IMG/VR virus record: IMGVR_UViG_3300032322_001610
Span: 1 to 58,002 of that record
DNA from: a virus
Strand: one strand, 5' to 3'
Length of the DNA: 58,002 nucleotides
The translations under genes and the position numbers were made by a program. The notes under the pieces were generated by a model that saw only the letters and a list, made by a program, of their open reading frames with translations, was not told the DNA's origin and did no database searches. Shown one piece after another: positions 46,932 through 55,222 of this stretch (its first letter is position 1; each line of letters begins with the position of its first letter).

Positions 46932-49387
46932 GATGTTTTCTTCCTGAGGTTCTTGATTTCCCATGCGATTTTCCAGCGGTAGGGCGGCTTGGTTTTGTAC
47001 TTGTTGACGAACTTCGCGAAGGCGTACCCTCTAGAATACGGGGTACCGTCGGACTTCGTCCGCGTGTGCTGCTGGTGCATCCACCAGTCGTAGTCCCGCT
47101 GGGCCTCGGGCGGCAGGGATTGCACAGCGATAGTGGGGTCGATGATCTGAAGTTCGCCGGGGCGTGATGCCGGCAACTGCTTGCGGACAGAGAAAACGTA
47201 CCCGCAAGCGCACGCGAGTTCGCTCGGGGGGCAGACCCGGAAGCACTCGGGGCAGACCTTGACGGTCTCCTCCTTGGGGAGGGCCTCGAATTTCTTCTTG
47301 GGCTTGTCGTCGGACAGCTCCCACTCCCGCGGGGTATCGACGAGGAGGTGGCGCTGCCAGCAGTTCCCGTGGTCGAGGATCAGGCAGTCGGTTTTGCCGG
47401 GGTGGGAGCGCAGGGCCCGTCCCGCCATCTGGAGGTAGAGGGAGAGGGACATCGTGGGGCGGGCGATGACGCAGCACGACACGCTCGGGCAGTCCCATCC
47501 CTCGGTGAGGACGGCGCAGTTGACGACGACCTGGGTCCTGCCGGAGGCCAGACGGGCGAGGATGCCCTCGCGAGTGGGGCGGGCAGTGGTGCCATCGAGG
47601 TGCTCGGCGGCGACTCCGGCCTTGCGAAACTGCTCGGTGATCGCCTGCGAGTGCTTGACGCTGACCGCGAAGACGACGGTGACCCGGTCGGAGGCGTGCT
47701 TGCGCCACTGCTCGACGACGTCGCCGACGAGTTGGGCAGTGTTCATGCGGGACTCGAGTTCGTCGGTCTTGTAGTCGCCCGCGGATTTCCCGATGCCCGC
47801 AAGGTCCACGCCGACGCAGCCGTAGGTGATGGGCGGGACGAGGTAGCCGAGCTGGATGAGGTCCCCGATCTGCGGGCACTGGACCATCGTGTGAAAGAGA
47901 TTCCCGCCGAGGCCCCGGCCATCGGTACGGACTGGGGTAGCGGTGAGCCCGATGACGACCGGGTTGCCGCACTGCCGGAGGACCTCTTGGTACGACTCGC
48001 CGCGGGCGCGGTGGCACTCGTCGATGATGACGATATTTGGGGTCCAGGGGAGATCGCGCCGGATGATGGTCTGGACGGATCCGACCTGCACGGGGAGGCG
48101 AGGCCGGTCGCGCCAGTGGTTCGCCATGATGACCCCATGGGGAACGCCGGCTCCGTCGAGGCGGGCGCTGGCCTGGTCGATGAGTTCCTTGCGGTGAGCG
48201 AGGAAGAGGATGCGGTTACCCTTGGCGATGGCGGATTCGATGAGGGCGGCGGCGATAGTGGTGTTATGGGTGACAGTAAAATCGCCCAGCATGAATAGGC
48301 GATCTGGACCGCTAAGCGTGAATCCAAAGTACTCTCCTATGCCGATATCCTCAACTGAAAAACCTACATTTAGGGCATCCTTTATTTGACCCCTAGCTTT
48401 GGCTTGCTTGCGCGGAACGATGCAGGGGATGTCCTGTAAGTGCCCTGAAATTGTAATCCGATAAGCCAGGGAGTACTTATTGACGGCCTTGGCGGCGTAG
48501 GCAGCCATCCCAAGTGATCGACATAGATACAGAATGTCGTCGCAGAGCCTTTTCGATACCGTCGATATTTCGTAGTAGTTTTTCGTTAGATGTCCGTCAG
48601 TGTCAAGCAACCCGGCCAATAAAGATAGCCTTGTCGCTCGGTCGTTCTGCAGGTACTCTTGCGGAATGTGTTTATTATTTAGAACGCCAAGGTGGTCTAG
48701 CTTTCGATGGATGGATTTGTTGTTTACCTGATCTCCCCCGCGCTTTCCTGTGATACTGTGAATGACCGCCTTGCTTCTGGTGTCCTGGTAAAGCTTGCAC
48801 GTGCACCCGTTGATCTCAGCGAAGGCTTTAAGGTATTCAGTTAGCTCTGGCTCTATGTTAGTGATACGGGCACTGGCCGAATGCCCATCACCTAGCCAGA
48901 CGCCTAGGAAGTACGGGTCAATTGGAACCTCTCGCGCCTGGAAACTAACCCCTCGCCTGTAAAGCTTAAGGATGTGCTTCTTTGTGCGATTTAATGCAAG
49001 GTATTCACGAACGGACATGTTGTAGACGCCACCCTTCACTAGGCCGCAGTCTGTATGGTTAGAGATTAATGACAGGACATGCGATTCGTTGCAGGTCCAC
49101 GCTTCCCCCTTCTTTGGGCTTACTCGGTACATTCGTTCCGTGCCATTGCAAATAGACGTTACACGCCTTGGAAGTGAGTCTGGTCCCATCACTGCGTCGC
49201 CAATGGTCACGCCCTCTACTGGCTTTGTAGATCCATCTGCCATGAGTACTGGTGTGCCTTTCCCGAGACACTTCCCGGCGCCCGTGGGGGCGACGAGCAG
49301 GATGCGCCGGATTCCGTCCCGGATGGCCTGCCGGATCTGGTCGAGGGCGATGGCCTGGAAGGGCCGGAGGATGATGGGGGAGTTCAC
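46928..49387 (-). CDS. SF2 DEAD/DEAH-type helicase split by an intein
   Basis: An 819-aa precursor. GTG at 49387 overlaps the upstream stop. The first extein (39 aa) ends in the P-loop APTGAGK, the intein runs from C40 to N375, and the second extein begins TTIAAALIES. Mature helicase is about 483 aa with IIDECHRA (motif II), LTATPVRTDGRG (motif III) and a C-terminal RecA domain with QMAGRALRS (motif VI). A four-cysteine zinc site (CPECFRVCPP to CACG) lies near the end. It likely aids replication or recombination. Confidence 0.85.
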   Translation of the reverse strand: MNSPIILRPFQAIALDQIRQAIRDGIRRILLVAPTGAGKCLGKGTPVLMADGSTKPVEGVTIGDAVMGPDSLPRRVTSICNGTERMYRVSPKKGEAWTCNESHVLSLISNHTDCGLVKGGVYNMSVREYLALNRTKKHILKLYRRGVSFQAREVPIDPYFLGVWLGDGHSASARITNIEPELTEYLKAFAEINGCTCKLYQDTRSKAVIHSITGKRGGDQVNNKSIHRKLDHLGVLNNKHIPQEYLQNDRATRLSLLAGLLDTDGHLTKNYYEISTVSKRLCDDILYLCRSLGMAAYAAKAVNKYSLAYRITISGHLQDIPCIVPRKQAKARGQIKDALNVGFSVEDIGIGEYFGFTLSGPDRLFMLGDFTVTHNTTIAAALIESAIAKGNRILFLAHRKELIDQASARLDGAGVPHGVIMANHWRDRPRLPVQVGSVQTIIRRDLPWTPNIVIIDECHRARGESYQEVLRQCGNPVVIGLTATPVRTDGRGLGGNLFHTMVQCPQIGDLIQLGYLVPPITYGCVGVDLAGIGKSAGDYKTDELESRMNTAQLVGDVVEQWRKHASDRVTVVFAVSVKHSQAITEQFRKAGVAAEHLDGTTARPTREGILARLASGRTQVVVNCAVLTEGWDCPSVSCCVIARPTMSLSLYLQMAGRALRSHPGKTDCLILDHGNCWQRHLLVDTPREWELSDDKPKKKFEALPKEETVKVCPECFRVCPPSELACACGYVFSVRKQLPASRPGELQIIDPTIAVQSLPPEAQRDYDWWMHQQHTRTKSDGTPYSRGYAFAKFVNKYKTKPPYRWKIAWEIKNLRKKTS
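48263..49270 (-). mobile_element. Intein with LAGLIDADG homing endonuclease, in the P-loop
   Basis: A 336-residue element. Splice N-block CLGKGTPVLMADGSTK, B-block NESHVLSL, endonuclease motifs LGVWLGDGHS and LLAGLLDTDGHL, and C-block FTVTHN followed by Thr. It interrupts the Walker A sequence between GAGK and TT, so no ATP binding is possible until it is excised. DNA is visibly more AT-rich than the flanks, as expected of a mobile insert. Confidence 0.92.
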
Positions 49388-49815
49388 GAGAGCAGCCCCC
49401 ACTCCGCGAACTTGCGTTCGAGTTCCTCCACTGAAGAGACCCAGCAGACACGGAACCCGCGGTGCTGGAGCACGGCCATGTACTCGCGCTGGATCTTCCG
49501 GGGGCGCTCGCGGGGCCGCTTGACCTCGACCCAGACCGGTGGATGCTCCGGGTGGAGGAACAGCCAGTCGGGCATGCCTGGGTCGTTGATGCGCTGCGGC
49601 CGGCCGTCGCGGGTGTAGTAGACCCCAACGTGATTCCGGTGGCACCGCCACCCCCGGTCGATGGCCCACCGTAGGATGTAACGGGTGACCTCGGCTTCGG
49701 AGGGGAGGTGGGTAGTGGGAGGGTCGGGGGAAGCCGGCTCAGACGCCGGCTCAGAAGAAGGCTCAGAAGAAGGCTCAGAAGAAGGCCCAGAAGAAGGCCC
49801 AGAAGAAGGCTTCAT
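49384..49815 (-). CDS. VRR-NUC family nuclease
   Basis: A 143-aa product. After a low-complexity start (SSGPSSEP repeats, residues 4-28) comes a small PD-(D/E)XK nuclease: E40 in the first helix, D78-P-G-M-P-D83-W-L, V-E97-V-K99 and a C-terminal GFRVCWVSSVEEL. VRR-NUC proteins are structure-specific nucleases. It is coupled to the helicase gene, so it may cut branched intermediates. The Ser/Pro repeats come from a 12-bp tandem repeat. Confidence 0.8.
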   Translation of the reverse strand: MKPSSGPSSGPSSEPSSEPSSEPASEPASPDPPTTHLPSEAEVTRYILRWAIDRGWRCHRNHVGVYYTRDGRPQRINDPGMPDWLFLHPEHPPVWVEVKRPRERPRKIQREYMAVLQHRGFRVCWVSSVEELERKFAEWGLLS

Positions 49816-49991
49816 ATCTCCCTCGCGAGCGTGGCTGCCGCGACAGCGATGAGGATCAACTCCACGGTTGCCAGGAAGACGAAGACACAGACCTCGAGGG
49901 AGCTGAGTTCCTTGGTAATCAGGATGTAGACGTGACTCGCGCCGGCAACGGCGGAGAGGACGCAGAGGAGGAGTAGGTAGATCATTTTCAT
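49812..49991 (-). CDS. Two-pass membrane microprotein (59 aa)
   Basis: MKMIYLLLLCVLSAVAGASH forms the first membrane helix, and VFVFLATVELILIAVAAATL the second. The stop overlaps the nuclease start (ATGA). The function is unknown; a holin-like or superinfection role would be speculation. Confidence 0.6.
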   Translation of the reverse strand: MKMIYLLLLCVLSAVAGASHVYILITKELSSLEVCVFVFLATVELILIAVAAATLAREI

Positions 49992-49995
49992 GGGG

Positions 49996-50301
49996 TTACA
50001 CGTCAGCTTCTTCGAGGATCTTCATGAGTTCGGCGTGGGTGGCGGAATCGTTGACATTGATGATTGTCTCTGACAACAGAATTGCATTCTCAGGATCAAT
50101 TTCTGGGTCAATGACGCGAAGTATTTTTTTACGTGCTTCTTTCTTTTCTTCAAAGTCCGGGTAGCACTTCTCTATCCCTCCTGCAATGCACCAGCAGATT
50201 GCTTGCTCGTCCCTGGGATGTATTTGATAGCCCCATTTATCTCTGGAAAAACTTCGTTTTGTCCATCGCGCCGGATCAGCCAGCAACTCTTTCACTTTCA
50301 T
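49996..50301 (-). CDS. Hypothetical protein (DUF6197-like)
   Basis: A 101-aa product, start at 50301 (MKVKELLADPARWTKRSFSR) behind GGAGAAATT. A W-C-I-A-G-G-I segment in the middle resembles a DUF6197 pattern (helices with WC and GA). Acidic C-terminus. Function unknown. Confidence 0.5.
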   Translation of the reverse strand: MKVKELLADPARWTKRSFSRDKWGYQIHPRDEQAICWCIAGGIEKCYPDFEEKKEARKKILRVIDPEIDPENAILLSETIINVNDSATHAELMKILEEADV

Positions 50302-50528
50302 AATTTCTCCTTCAGAACTGCGGTTATCTTGATTCCTCGATTGCCTGATGGCTGCTGAAACGGCTCTGCTTTTATATGGCAGTCGTCCCAGGATCCCCAC
50401 CATTCGTTCACGCTCAACCTGAAATCGCCTTTGATTTTTTTGAGGATTGCGCCAGGATGCTCTATTTCTTGCGCCAATAGATTGAGCATGGAAGACTCAT
50501 TCAGCGAGATGTGGAGGATGCGTTGCAT
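50298..50528 (-). CDS. Small hypothetical protein
   Basis: A 76-aa product, start at 50528 (MQRILHISLNESSMLNLLAQ) behind GGGAGGAGG. Short alpha/beta sequence ending GIKITAVLKEKL. It overlaps the upstream gene by 32 nt. No family is recognised. Confidence 0.5.
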   Translation of the reverse strand: MQRILHISLNESSMLNLLAQEIEHPGAILKKIKGDFRLSVNEWWGSWDDCHIKAEPFQQPSGNRGIKITAVLKEKL

Positions 50529-50760
50529 CGGCCTCCTCCCAGGTTGGGCAGTTGGTGTCATCGCTATACGCAGGGACAGAAGGCTGTGACAGCAAGAAAG
50601 CATCCTCGAATAGACTAATCACCGCCAATGGCAGGGCGGGAATAGGGAATTCGCAAATTCCAGCGCCACCATCCCTCGTAACTCGATACCTATCGAACCA
50701 CTTGCACGTCCCGCACTTCTTCTCAGGTGCTTCAGAAACCTCCATGCAATCAGCTTTCAT
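50497..50760 (-). CDS. CGTCKWF zinc-type small protein
   Basis: An 87-aa product. CGTCKWFDRYRVTRDGGAGI then CEFPIPALPL and NCPTWEEAD supply four cysteines and a family signature shared with the C-terminal half of the protein at 51175-51666. Likely a small zinc-binding domain. Function unknown. Confidence 0.6.
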   Translation of the reverse strand: MKADCMEVSEAPEKKCGTCKWFDRYRVTRDGGAGICEFPIPALPLAVISLFEDAFLLSQPSVPAYSDDTNCPTWEEADATHPPHLAE

Positions 50761-51182
50761 CTCATCCCCCGTGAGCAGCGAAGTGCCGTCAGCGCCCTTC
50801 GATATTCATTCTCTTCGACTGAGATCTCGGCTTTGGCATCTGCGTAGGCCAAGGCGGCACCAAGGAACTGACGCTCGGCTTTCGCCGCCTCGACGTAATC
50901 GTGCGGCTCGACGGCCAACGCCTGATCTATATTCTCAAGAGCAAGGAGCGAGTTGTACCGCACACAACCATCCGATTGGGGAAGTTCTTTCCCGTCGCCA
51001 ACAAGGTTGAACCGGATAGTCTTTAGAGCCGCTCGCAGCCGAAGTACCTCGCCAGCAAGGCCATCCCGGTGGGCAGACAGTTCGTGGATGGCCTCACGCG
51101 CTTGGATAAGCCGGTTCAGGTAGATCTCAACCTTGTTTTCATCGGCTCCCGCAATCCCAGCATCGCATCTCTTCTCACACAT
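50757..51182 (-). CDS. Hypothetical helical protein
   Basis: A 141-aa product. The start at 51182 (MCEKRCDAGIAGADENKVEI) has GGAG before it and overlaps the upstream stop; an ATG at 51209 is a weaker choice. Mostly helix with a coiled-coil-like stretch. No family is recognised. Confidence 0.5.
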   Translation of the reverse strand: MCEKRCDAGIAGADENKVEIYLNRLIQAREAIHELSAHRDGLAGEVLRLRAALKTIRFNLVGDGKELPQSDGCVRYNSLLALENIDQALAVEPHDYVEAAKAERQFLGAALAYADAKAEISVEENEYRRALTALRCSRGMR

Positions 51183-51666
51183 GAGGCGACTCCACGGAGA
51201 CAAATTCATCCTTCTCCTCCCAGGTCGGGCAGTTGGTTGCTGCTAGATCAGGAGTCCATAGATAGACAAGCTGATCCGTGATTACCAACGGCAGCGGAGG
51301 CAGGGGGAATTTGCAATTCGCCCAAGGGACTTCGGGACCCTCGTACCACTTGCACGTCAGGCATGTTCTCTGGGGATTTACCTGTACCTCATCTTTTAGT
51401 GATTCGGTAATTGCGGCCGGCCGCTCTTTCGTCGCCTGGGCTCGCGTCTTTGGAAACAACTTTTCAGCAACCTCTTCGGGGGTGCCGAGAACGATGTAGC
51501 CTCGAGAGCTGTCCCCAGCCATGCCAATCTCAACCCATCCAGCGACAACCTGCGAAACAAACTGACCGGCGTCAATGTCCACTTCCATTCGATATCCCAC
51601 CGAATCAACATAGTCCGGGTTGATCCAGATCGGTGGGCGGTCAACCTGCTCAAATTTCACTGGCAT
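51175..51666 (-). CDS. Fusion of VKFEQV domain and CxxCKW zinc domain
   Basis: A 163-aa product. Residues 1-75 are the VKFEQV/INPDYV/EEVAEKLFP domain also found at 2597-2782 and 51650-51898. Residues 100-160 are the CLTCKWY/NCKFPLPPLPL/NCPTWEEKD domain also found alone at 50497-50760. The start at 51666 follows GGAG. It shows domain shuffling among the small genes of the operon. Function unknown. Confidence 0.65.
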   Translation of the reverse strand: MPVKFEQVDRPPIWINPDYVDSVGYRMEVDIDAGQFVSQVVAGWVEIGMAGDSSRGYIVLGTPEEVAEKLFPKTRAQATKERPAAITESLKDEVQVNPQRTCLTCKWYEGPEVPWANCKFPLPPLPLVITDQLVYLWTPDLAATNCPTWEEKDEFVSVESPHV

Positions 51667-51898
51667 TGCGTTTCTCCTTTTCTTCTCTCTTCTTCTTCCG
51701 CGTCTTTGGAAACAACTTTTCAGCAACCTCTTCGGGGGGATTAGTTACAGTAATCCCTACGCCACTCACCATTATTACGGTCTTGCAAGCTGAAACAGCC
51801 TCACCGTTCATGTACTCCGTAAGGCGGCGCACTACCAAAACGTGGTCCGGGTTTATCCAAATCTCTTGACCATCAACCTGCTCAAATTTCACTAGCAT
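51650..51898 (-). CDS. VKFEQV-domain small protein
   Basis: An 82-aa product, start at 51898 (MLVKFEQVDGQEIWINPDHV) behind GGGAGGG. It ends in a Lys/Arg/Glu-rich tail (KTRKKKREEKEKRNASEI). It shares a stretch of about 41 identical bases with the downstream paralog (near 51441 and 51699), a sign of recent duplication or gene conversion. Function unknown. Confidence 0.6.
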   Translation of the reverse strand: MLVKFEQVDGQEIWINPDHVLVVRRLTEYMNGEAVSACKTVIMVSGVGITVTNPPEEVAEKLFPKTRKKKREEKEKRNASEI

Positions 51899-52167
51899 CA
51901 CTTCCCTCCCCGCAGCGATTCCTTCACCCGAAACAGCTCGTATTCCCGCCCCAGTTGGAAGGCGTAGACGAACATGCTGGCGCATTTGGTGAGATCGTCA
52001 AAGCGATCATCCTCGGCGAGCCCCTGGACGATCTCGCAGACGGCGTCATTATCGTTCGCCGCATTGGCGATCAGCTCGGCCTGGTCCTGCCCGTACAACT
52101 TCTCGGCGGCCAGCGGAGCCTGAGCGAAGAAGCGCTCCAGTTCATCTTTCGTGACGCTTTTAATCAT
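51898..52167 (-). CDS. Small hypothetical protein
   Basis: An 89-aa product, start at 52167 (MIKSVTKDELERFFAQAPLA) behind AAGGAG, with stop overlapping the next ATG (ATGA). Helical and acidic. No family is recognised. Its start region is duplicated upstream as a 15-codon ORF (52160-52207). Confidence 0.55.
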   Translation of the reverse strand: MIKSVTKDELERFFAQAPLAAEKLYGQDQAELIANAANDNDAVCEIVQGLAEDDRFDDLTKCASMFVYAFQLGREYELFRVKESLRGGK

Positions 52168-52207
52168 GCAATCTCCTTGGTTCATCTTTCGTTACTTCGT
52201 TAATCAT
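52160..52207 (-). CDS. 15-aa hybrid micro-ORF from a duplicated gene junction
   Basis: MINEVTKDEPRRLHD. The first half copies the start of the downstream gene (MIKSVTKDE) and the end copies the end of the upstream gene (LRRLHD). A ribosome site (GAGGAGA) precedes it, and its TAA overlaps the ATG of the downstream gene. It results from a 40-bp tandem duplication of the stop/start junction and may couple the genes. Confidence 0.45.
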   Translation of the reverse strand: MINEVTKDEPRRLHD

Positions 52208-52460
52208 GTAATCTCCTCAGTTTTGTCTGTAGTTCGATTAGGATTTCTGCTCGCATATCCACGTCCCGGACATCCTCGCGGAGCCGGTTCAGGGCCTGTG
52301 GCGACCAATCGATTTTCCAACGCTGGATCCGCACCATGCCGGCGATGATTTCGCGTTGCTGTTCGGCGATCCGGCGCTCGAGATACGGACGGGTGATCTC
52401 GTGCTCGGCTTGTGCTGTCTGGGCATCCTCGGGTGTCTTGCGGCGCACGTAAATGCTCAT
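52200..52460 (-). CDS. Small hypothetical protein
   Basis: An 86-aa product starting MSIYVRRKTPEDAQTAQAEH, Arg/Glu-rich and almost wholly helical. It overlaps the genes on both sides. No family is recognised. Confidence 0.55.
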   Translation of the reverse strand: MSIYVRRKTPEDAQTAQAEHEITRPYLERRIAEQQREIIAGMVRIQRWKIDWSPQALNRLREDVRDVDMRAEILIELQTKLRRLHD

Positions 52461-52777
52461 TTCACCACCCCCCGCGCCTTGTCAATGGCGGTGTTGCGGT
52501 CGGGGTCCGGGACATGCCGCTTATAGGCTTCCTCGTACCAGATTACGTCCCACTTCTGAGTCAGCGTGCACCACGACACCGCAGCGTACATCTCCTCGCA
52601 CCACCGCGCTCGCTCGGAGTCGGCGTTGGCCGGTGCCATGTGGTGATCCACATACGCCCGCACGCTGTGCTGGTCGACGCCAGCCCGCGCTAGGTGGTGG
52701 TGTCCTTCGAGCGCCTCGGCGATCAGCCAGGTCAAACGGGCAGAGTCGCGCTTCAAGTCTTCGATTTCGTTAGTCAC
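52457..52777 (-). CDS. Hypothetical protein
   Basis: A 106-aa product. GTG at 52777 overlaps the methyltransferase end and follows GAGGAGG. Rich in His, Trp and Glu (EGHHHLARAGVDQHSVRAYV). No family is recognised. Confidence 0.5.
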   Translation of the reverse strand: MTNEIEDLKRDSARLTWLIAEALEGHHHLARAGVDQHSVRAYVDHHMAPANADSERARWCEEMYAAVSWCTLTQKWDVIWYEEAYKRHVPDPDRNTAIDKARGVVK

Positions 52778-53759
52778 TATCGACCTCCTCGAACATGTCA
52801 ATCTGACGATCGTCATCGTCGAAGTCGATGCCAACCTTCGCCGACGCTAGGTTTTTAATCGCTTGCCGGTAGTAGCTGTCCTTCAGTTCCGCGCCGATAG
52901 CCTTGCGACCATTAATCAGCGCTCCGTAGCACTCACTGCCGACTCCCATAAACGGAGTCAGCACGACTTCGCCAGGATTGGTCCTAAGAACTACCGTACG
53001 TTCAATCACGTCCAGTTGCAGCGGGTGCATGTGGCGCTCGTCCTCGCTTTCGCGTGCTTCGCGGTATGGCAGTACTCGCTCTAGTCGAACGTCATCCCAA
53101 AATGCTGATGCGTATTGTCGCCAAATCCAATGACTAAACCTGTTTTCGATCTGATTACCTTTCCACCCACGGTACTGAATCAATTCGGACGGTATCGGCC
53201 GCGATCCGGCGTATCGCATGAGACCTTGAGCATGAGTGACAGGGATAGGGTTCTCTCCCTTCTTGCGAAACAACAAAACGTAGTCGGCCCCGGCTGCGTC
53301 GCAAAGAGTGGAATCCTCGACCATTTGCCGATGCGCCAGCCCCTTCGCCATGGTACGGTTGCGAACCTCCAGCGGCTCCTTCCAGACGTGGTATCTGGCG
53401 GCATATGACCATCCGTGCTTTTTGTGGGCACGAATAATGTCGCCGGTAAAGTCAATAAGGTCCCCTCCGACATTGGCCCCATTGTCTGGCACGTCCATGC
53501 AGTGGACAGCCGTGCATCGGCCAGGTATGGTCAACCGTCCGATCTCATCAATAACGTGGTCGTAATGAGCAAAAAACTCCTCATAACTCCGACAGTTGGA
53601 CAAGTCCCTGTCGCTCGATGAGTAGTGGTAGAGTCCGCAAAAAGGCGGCGAGTACACTGAAAGATGGATCGACTGAGGCTTTAGCCCTCCCATTACCTCA
53701 ATGCAATCGCCATTGTATGCGGCGTAGTTCTGCGTTATTACCTGATCGTTTACAGCCAT
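52770..53759 (-). CDS. N4/N6-type DNA methyltransferase (beta class)
   Basis: A 329-aa product. Catalytic motif IV SPPF at 37-40, then HPLQ (245-248) and the SAM-binding motif I in TPFMGVGSECYGALI (268-282). Motif IV before motif I defines the beta class, and SPPF suggests cytosine-N4 or adenine-N6 methylation. It overlaps the SNF2 helicase gene by 10 nt. It may protect phage DNA from host restriction. Confidence 0.85.
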   Translation of the reverse strand: MAVNDQVITQNYAAYNGDCIEVMGGLKPQSIHLSVYSPPFCGLYHYSSSDRDLSNCRSYEEFFAHYDHVIDEIGRLTIPGRCTAVHCMDVPDNGANVGGDLIDFTGDIIRAHKKHGWSYAARYHVWKEPLEVRNRTMAKGLAHRQMVEDSTLCDAAGADYVLLFRKKGENPIPVTHAQGLMRYAGSRPIPSELIQYRGWKGNQIENRFSHWIWRQYASAFWDDVRLERVLPYREARESEDERHMHPLQLDVIERTVVLRTNPGEVVLTPFMGVGSECYGALINGRKAIGAELKDSYYRQAIKNLASAKVGIDFDDDDRQIDMFEEVDSD

Positions 53760-55222
53760 TCTGGCACCTCCTGCTCCTTTTTGAATGTGGTGGATCTGTC
53801 GATTTTAAGTTCGTTGTTCATCAACTCGACCATATTGGCGAACATCTTTTCGGCCTGCGCGGCCTTGCGATTGAGATTAGCCAGCACTCCGGCCTCGCCT
53901 TCGCTTGATACCATGTCGATCACTACATCGCGCTTTTGTCCGAACCGCCAGCAACGCCGAACGCCTTGGTAAAACTGCTCAAACGAGTGAGATGGGAATG
54001 TCGCCTGGTGAGCGCATCGCTGCCAATTCAATCCATACCCTGCAATCTGGGGTTTTGTAATCAGGCGAGACAATTGCCCGCTTGAAAACGCAGTCAATAG
54101 CTCTTCCTTCTTTTCGTCGTCGTCAGCGCCTGAAATCTGCTCCGCGCCCTTGACCAGCTTTTTGAGAAGATCTCCCTCTGGGTTGAGATGGCACCACATT
54201 ACAGACGAGTCGTGCTCGCATACCAGTTCTGCGACCTTCTCGCATCGCTCTTTAATTGTGCGCCTACGCTCCTCTTTTTGCTCCGGCAAAGTCCTGGCCG
54301 GCGTATCGAACAATTGCCCCTCGCGGGCCCTTGAGGCGCGGATGACGTGCTCGCGCATTGTTAAGGCGGGGAGGTCAAACCCATCATCAGTAAACCCAAC
54401 GTCCGATGGACGGCGAACCGCCCGCGAAAACGAGACTACCCATCGCCAAAAGTCACGCTCTGCATAAGACCTAAGCCGGTACGTGTCGCGTCCCCAGGCC
54501 ACTCCTCCGGTGCCATTTTCGCGCTTGAAGAATTTTGAGAGCATATCGTAGTAGCCCATGTAGCCAAGCGCTTCAGCCGAGGTCCCCAACTCCATATAGT
54601 CATTTGGCGCGGCCGTTGCCGTGCATAGCAGCCGATACGGAACAGTTCGCATGAACTGAGTTACAGCCGCTTTTGTCGCTCCGTCGAAGTTTTTCAGGAT
54701 CGACGACTCATCGCAGATTACCGCCCCAAAGTCATCTGGATCGAACTTCTCCAGCCTCTGGTAGTTTGTTACCACTACCGATGCCGTGCCTGGCAACTCG
54801 CCTTGTTTTGATCGAAAAGCTTCAATTCCAAACTTTTCGGATTCGGTGATTGTTTGCCCCGCAACGGCAAGCGGAGTCAACACGAGCGAATGCTTTCCGG
54901 TATGCCTACATGCGTTGTCGGCAAACGTCAGCTGCATCAACGTCTTTCCCAACCCGCAATCCGCAAACAGCGCGGCCCTCCCTTTTCGACATGACCACTC
55001 AATTAGTGATCGCTGAAAGCCAAACGCCATCGACGGAATAAATCTTGCGGCGAATCCGTCAGAACATCCCAAATCGGCTTTTGTTGCCAAAAAATGCTTG
55101 TAATCTCCCATCTCCATCAAATACTCCTCTGCGAACCAATCATTCATCCCCAGACGCGCCCCCGCGTCCTCGTAATTCGCCGCGCAGCGCAGTTGCTCGG
55201 CGCGGCAGTGGGCAATCGTCAT
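53750..55222 (-). CDS. SNF2-like SF2 helicase
   Basis: A 490-aa product. Walker A FADCGLGKT (K93), VICDESS (D170, E171), LLCTATAAPND (motif III) and a C-terminal Q-F-Y-Q-G-V-R-R-C-W-R-F-G-Q motif VI identify a SNF2-type ATPase. Start at 55222 overlaps the C5 methyltransferase stop. Its adjacency to two methyltransferases suggests a modification or anti-restriction role, possibly DNA translocation that exposes sites. Confidence 0.8.
   Translation of the reverse strand: MTIAHCRAEQLRCAANYEDAGARLGMNDWFAEEYLMEMGDYKHFLATKADLGCSDGFAARFIPSMAFGFQRSLIEWSCRKGRAALFADCGLGKTLMQLTFADNACRHTGKHSLVLTPLAVAGQTITESEKFGIEAFRSKQGELPGTASVVVTNYQRLEKFDPDDFGAVICDESSILKNFDGATKAAVTQFMRTVPYRLLCTATAAPNDYMELGTSAEALGYMGYYDMLSKFFKRENGTGGVAWGRDTYRLRSYAERDFWRWVVSFSRAVRRPSDVGFTDDGFDLPALTMREHVIRASRAREGQLFDTPARTLPEQKEERRRTIKERCEKVAELVCEHDSSVMWCHLNPEGDLLKKLVKGAEQISGADDDEKKEELLTAFSSGQLSRLITKPQIAGYGLNWQRCAHQATFPSHSFEQFYQGVRRCWRFGQKRDVVIDMVSSEGEAGVLANLNRKAAQAEKMFANMVELMNNELKIDRSTTFKKEQEVPEWL

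Noticed and set aside
46850-46935. CRISPR or iteron array
   Set aside because: The 26-bp units have no spacers and carry intact start/stop frames; a duplicated gene junction explains them better than protein-binding iterons.
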